DNA of 64,000 nucleotides from an uncultured Cellulomonas sp. Lineage in GTDB: Bacteria; Actinomycetota; Actinomycetes; Actinomycetales; Cellulomonadaceae. A model generated the notes under the pieces. The model was not told the origin of the DNA. It saw only the letters and a list, made by a program, of their open reading frames with translations, and did not search any database. Positions 61,000 through 64,000 of this stretch are shown here, one piece after another. The translations under genes were made by a program, and so were the position numbers. The stretch's first letter is position 1; each line of letters starts with the position of its first letter. The stretch lies in NCBI RefSeq assembly GCF_947494015.1, contig NZ_CANLTL010000005.1, positions 62,001 to 126,000 of the forward strand, in the 5' to 3' direction.

Positions 61000-63750
61000 C
61001 TAAGCCGGTGCGTGCCTGCGGTCACCGACGCGTCGGACTGCAGCTTTCGCCGCCTCCATGACAAGGAAGATGACCACGGCGAGGGCCGCGGTGAGTGTCC
61101 AGCTGTGCAGGCCGATGGGGGCAGAGTCGAACCACCGATTCATGAACGGTGCGTAGGTGAAGACGAGTTGCAGGGCGATCAGGGCGCCGGCGGAGATCCA
61201 CAGGCTGCGGTTGCCGGTGAGGACGCGCACGGTGAAGGCGGACCCGTTGAGCAGGCGGCAGTTGAGCAGGTAGGCGAGCTGGCCGAGGGCCAGCATCATC
61301 ACTGCGGAGGTCTGCGCGACGGCGTCGTCGCCGGTGCGGTCCCGTTCGAGGAGGAAGACGAGGAGGGTGGCACCGCCGATGACGAGCGAGGCGATGAGGA
61401 TCACCGCGATGGCGCGGCCGGACAGCACCTGCTCGGTGGAGGACCGAGGTCTGCGCTGCATGATGCCGGGCTCGGCGGGCTCCCCCGCGAGGGTGAGGGA
61501 GAGGGTGAGCGCGGTGATGAGGTTGATCCACAGGATCTGCACGGGCGTCAGGGGCAGCGTCATCCCGGTCAGGACGGCGGTGAGGATGACCAGCGACTGG
61601 GCGCCGTTGGTGGGCAGCAGGAACACCACCGCCTTGCGGATGTTGTCGTAGATCCGCCGGCCTTCCTCGACGGCGCGTTCGATAGTTGCGAAGTTGTCGT
61701 CGGCCAGGACGACGTCGGCTGCCTCCTTGGTGGCCTCGGTACCCTTGATGCCCATGGCGATGCCGACGTCCGCCCGGGTGATGGACGGTGCATCGTTGAC
61801 GCCGTCGCCAGTCATGGCCACGACCTCGCCGTGCCACTGCAGGGCGCGCACGATCCGCAGCTTGTGCTCCGGCGAGGTGCGGGCGTAGACGTCGACGTCG
61901 CGCACCACCTCACGCAGCGCGTCGTCGTCCATGGCCTGCAGCTGGGAGCCGGTCAGCGCGCGGACCTCGCCCTGCGAGGGAACCAGGCCGAGCTCACGGG
62001 CGATCGCGGTCGCCGTGCCGGGGTGGTCGCCGGTGATCATCTTGACCCGGATGCCGGCGGCGTGTGCCTCGGTGATCGCGGCGGTGGCCTCCGGCCTCGG
62101 TGGGTCGACGATGCCGACGACCCCGAGGAACGTCAGGCCTCGGTCGAGGTCGCCCAGCGTGATGTCGTCGGCCCCGTCGGCCGGGCGGACGGCCGCGGCC
62201 AGGACGCGCAGCCCCTGGCCGGACAGCGCATCGATGCGCGCCTCCCAGGCAACACGGTCCAGCGGCACGAGCCCGCCGTCCGCGCCCTGCTCGGTGGCCG
62301 CTCGGTCCAGCAGCCGGCCTGGGGCACCGACCACGTGCACGACACGCGTCGCGCCGCCCGGCCCGGTCCCGTCCGGCAGGTCGTCCAGGGTCGCGGCGAA
62401 CTTGTGGGCGGACTCGAACGGCACCGCACCGACGCGGGTGCCGCCACCGCTCGCCGCGCCGGCCTTCGCGGCCAGCACCACCAGGGCGCCCTCGGTCGGC
62501 TGGCCGACGACGCGCCACCCGTCGTCGGTCTGCTCGACCTGGGCGTCGTTGCACAGCGCGGCGGCGCGGACGAACGCAGCGAGGTCGGGGTGCGCATCCA
62601 ACCGAGCGGTCGCGCCGTCGGCGGTGACGACCCGGCCGACGGGGTCGTACCCGGCGCCCTCGACGGTGTACGAGCCCGCAACCGTGACCACGGTGCGAGC
62701 GGTCATCTCGTTCTGGGTCAGCGTGCCGGTCTTGTCTGAGCAGATCGTCGTGGTGGAGCCGAGCGTCTCCACGGCCTCCATCTTGCGGGTGATCGCGTTG
62801 CGCCGGGCCATCTGCTGCACGCCGAGCGCGAGCGTGATCGTCACCAGCGCGGGCAACCCCTCCGGTACCGCAGCGACCGCGAACCCGATGGCCGCGGAGA
62901 TCAGCTCGTCGACGCCGAGGCCGTGGACGAAGCGGCCGACGAGCAGCATGACGACGGCCAGCACGCCGATGAGGACCGACAGCTGCGTTCCCAGATGCGC
63001 CAGCTGCCGCGCCAGTGGCGTGTCGATCGCTTCCTGCTCGGTGACGAGCGCGGAGATGCGGCCGATCTCCGTGTCCCGCCCCGTCGCGACGACCACCGCC
63101 TCGCCGGTCCCGGCGGTCACGATCGTCCCGGAGAACAGCATCGACGCCCGGTCACCCACACCCGCGTCGGCGTCGACGACGTCGGCGGACTTTTCCGCCG
63201 GCACCGACTCACCGGTCAGCGCCGACTCGTCGACCTGCAGCTCGGCCGAGGTGAGCACCCGCACATCGGCCGGCACCCGATCGCCGCTACGCACCCGGAC
63301 GACGTCTCCGACCACCAGGGTCACGGCGTCGACCACCACCCAGTCCCCGTCGCGCCGGATCTGCGCGTTCGACGACTGCATCCGGCGCAGCCCGGCCAGG
63401 GCGGACGCGGCCCGGCCCTCCTGGATGAACCCGATCAACCCGGTCGCGACGATCACCACGACGATGACGGTGAAGTCCACCCAGTCGCGGGTGATCGCCT
63501 TGAGCACCGCGGCCGCGATGAGGATGTAGATCAGCACGTCGGCGTACTGGCTCAGGAGCCGCTTGAGCACCGACGGCTGAGGTGGCGCGGGCAGCTCGTT
63601 GCGGCCGTCTCGCGCCAGCCGCGCCTCGGCGTCGCGCCCCGTCAACCCCTCCGGCGAGCCGACGACGGCCCGCAGCACCTCCTCACCCCGGAGCGACCAC
63701 GGCGTGGGCAGCGTCTGCGTGGGGGAGGAGTCAGGTGCAGTGGTCGACAC
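61000..63750 (-). CDS. CtpF-like P-type cation-transporting ATPase
   Basis: A 916-residue P2-type ATPase. The cation-ATPase N-domain is followed by TGES (179-182), the helix-4 ion motif PEGLP (296-300), the phosphorylated D339 in [19 protein letters not shown] and [12 protein letters not shown]. The helix-6 region [26 protein letters not shown] resembles mycobacterial CtpF more than classical SERCA (NLVTDGLPA). Ca2+ or another cation is likely; specificity is not proven. Starts ATG. It faces the nar operon and follows a cupin gene on the same strand. Confidence 0.92.
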   Translation of the reverse strand: MSTTAPDSSPTQTLPTPWSLRGEEVLRAVVGSPEGLTGRDAEARLARDGRNELPAPPQPSVLKRLLSQYADVLIYILIAAAVLKAITRDWVDFTVIVVVIVATGLIGFIQEGRAASALAGLRRMQSSNAQIRRDGDWVVVDAVTLVVGDVVRVRSGDRVPADVRVLTSAELQVDESALTGESVPAEKSADVVDADAGVGDRASMLFSGTIVTAGTGEAVVVATGRDTEIGRISALVTEQEAIDTPLARQLAHLGTQLSVLIGVLAVVMLLVGRFVHGLGVDELISAAIGFAVAAVPEGLPALVTITLALGVQQMARRNAITRKMEAVETLGSTTTICSDKTGTLTQNEMTARTVVTVAGSYTVEGAGYDPVGRVVTADGATARLDAHPDLAAFVRAAALCNDAQVEQTDDGWRVVGQPTEGALVVLAAKAGAASGGGTRVGAVPFESAHKFAATLDDLPDGTGPGGATRVVHVVGAPGRLLDRAATEQGADGGLVPLDRVAWEARIDALSGQGLRVLAAAVRPADGADDITLGDLDRGLTFLGVVGIVDPPRPEATAAITEAHAAGIRVKMITGDHPGTATAIARELGLVPSQGEVRALTGSQLQAMDDDALREVVRDVDVYARTSPEHKLRIVRALQWHGEVVAMTGDGVNDAPSITRADVGIAMGIKGTEATKEAADVVLADDNFATIERAVEEGRRIYDNIRKAVVFLLPTNGAQSLVILTAVLTGMTLPLTPVQILWINLITALTLSLTLAGEPAEPGIMQRRPRSSTEQVLSGRAIAVILIASLVIGGATLLVFLLERDRTGDDAVAQTSAVMMLALGQLAYLLNCRLLNGSAFTVRVLTGNRSLWISAGALIALQLVFTYAPFMNRWFDSAPIGLHSWTLTAALAVVIFLVMEAAKAAVRRVGDRRHAPA

Positions 63751-63893
63751 AGGGTGGCTACTTTCCAGGCTGCCTGATGCGGGGGCAGTTCATCGCTCGC
63801 CACCGAGTGCTGGCGTTGTCGCTGGTGCGGAGGCGAGCACGGGAACTTCCTGGTGCCGGCCCTGGCACGAGCTACCTGGGCCGTCGGTAGTTG

Positions 63894-64000
63894 TCATGCC
63901 TTGACGACGGTCAGGAGCACGGCTGCGTCTTCCATCGCTTCAAGGCTGTGGCGGGAGTCCGGGACGATCAGAAGATCTCCGGTCGAACCCTCCCAGGATG
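63894..64000 (-). CDS. Cupin-domain protein (3' end only)
   Basis: The last 34 codons of a gene entering from the right edge, in the frame that ends at 63894. It reads SWEGSTGDLLIVPDSRHSLE, then AAVLLTVVKA. This G-D-L-L-I-V-P-x-x-x-H-S-L pattern is the second cupin motif of small single-domain cupins. It is on the same strand as the ATPase, 143 bp upstream of it, so the two may be co-transcribed. The spacer shows no clear regulatory site. Confidence 0.7.
   Translation of the reverse strand, partial: SWEGSTGDLLIVPDSRHSLEAMEDAAVLLTVVKA

Overview
The window is a contiguous piece of a very high-GC chromosome. Almost every codon ends in G or C, GTG starts are frequent, and many genes overlap by 4 bp (GTGA or ATGA). 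The gene content points to an actinobacterium: an IclR-type NdgR regulator divergent from leuCD, an actinobacterial RNase E/G with a huge Pro/Ala-rich N-terminus, DUF3515, DUF3516 and DUF6297 families, and class I PPK2. Overall order and sequence style suggest a Cellulomonas/Actinotalea-like member of the Micrococcales. That placement is an inference, not a computed assignment.

Layout. 1-1750: 5' part of a DUF3516 helicase gene, then a wrecked divergent MFS transporter/TetR regulator pair. 1757-7169: ppk2, a conserved glycosylase-like protein, a PdxH-family oxidase, an acyltransferase-like membrane protein, a methyltransferase and an FAH-family enzyme. 7212-10567: gltX, a HAD phosphatase, a small membrane protein, then tRNA-Gln(CTG) and tRNA-Glu(CTC) with a strong terminator. 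10774-13764: ndgR divergent from leuCD. 13988-17340: murA, plsC, gpsA. 17417-20928: a TrkH/KtrB potassium channel subunit divergent from a compact KdpD-like kinase and KdpE-like regulator. 20980-26112: cystathionine gamma-synthase, ddl, DUF3515 lipoprotein, thiL, GNAT and rpmB. 26343-36883: DAK2/FakA-like protein, recG, ABC ATPase plus DUF6297 permease, rsmD, coaD, a coiled-coil protein, yceD, rpmF, rnc and mutM. 37197-49847: rne, rplU-rpmA, obg, proB, proA, a 50-residue membrane protein, nadD, a Pro/Thr/Ala-rich membrane protein, rsfS and a histidine phosphatase. 49923-49995: tRNA-Ala(GGC).

The character of the sequence changes directly after tRNA-Ala. A small excisionase-like HTH protein and a tyrosine integrase start just beyond the tRNA 3' end. 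They are followed by a frameshifted, truncated IS3 orfA, and then a complete respiratory nitrate reductase locus (narK, narG, narH, narJ, narI). Converging on it are a CtpF-like P-type cation ATPase and the 3' end of a cupin gene cut by the window edge. This looks like a tRNA-anchored accessory region supplying anaerobic nitrate respiration. No second attachment site is visible inside the window, so its right end is unknown.

The most unusual signal is a small family of intergenic inverted repeats, with copies near 10.7, 13.8, 44.95 and 45.05 kb. All share the same long palindromic frame but carry a different central triplet. In three copies the triplet is exactly compensated in the opposite arm, so the hairpin is conserved while the sequence varies.
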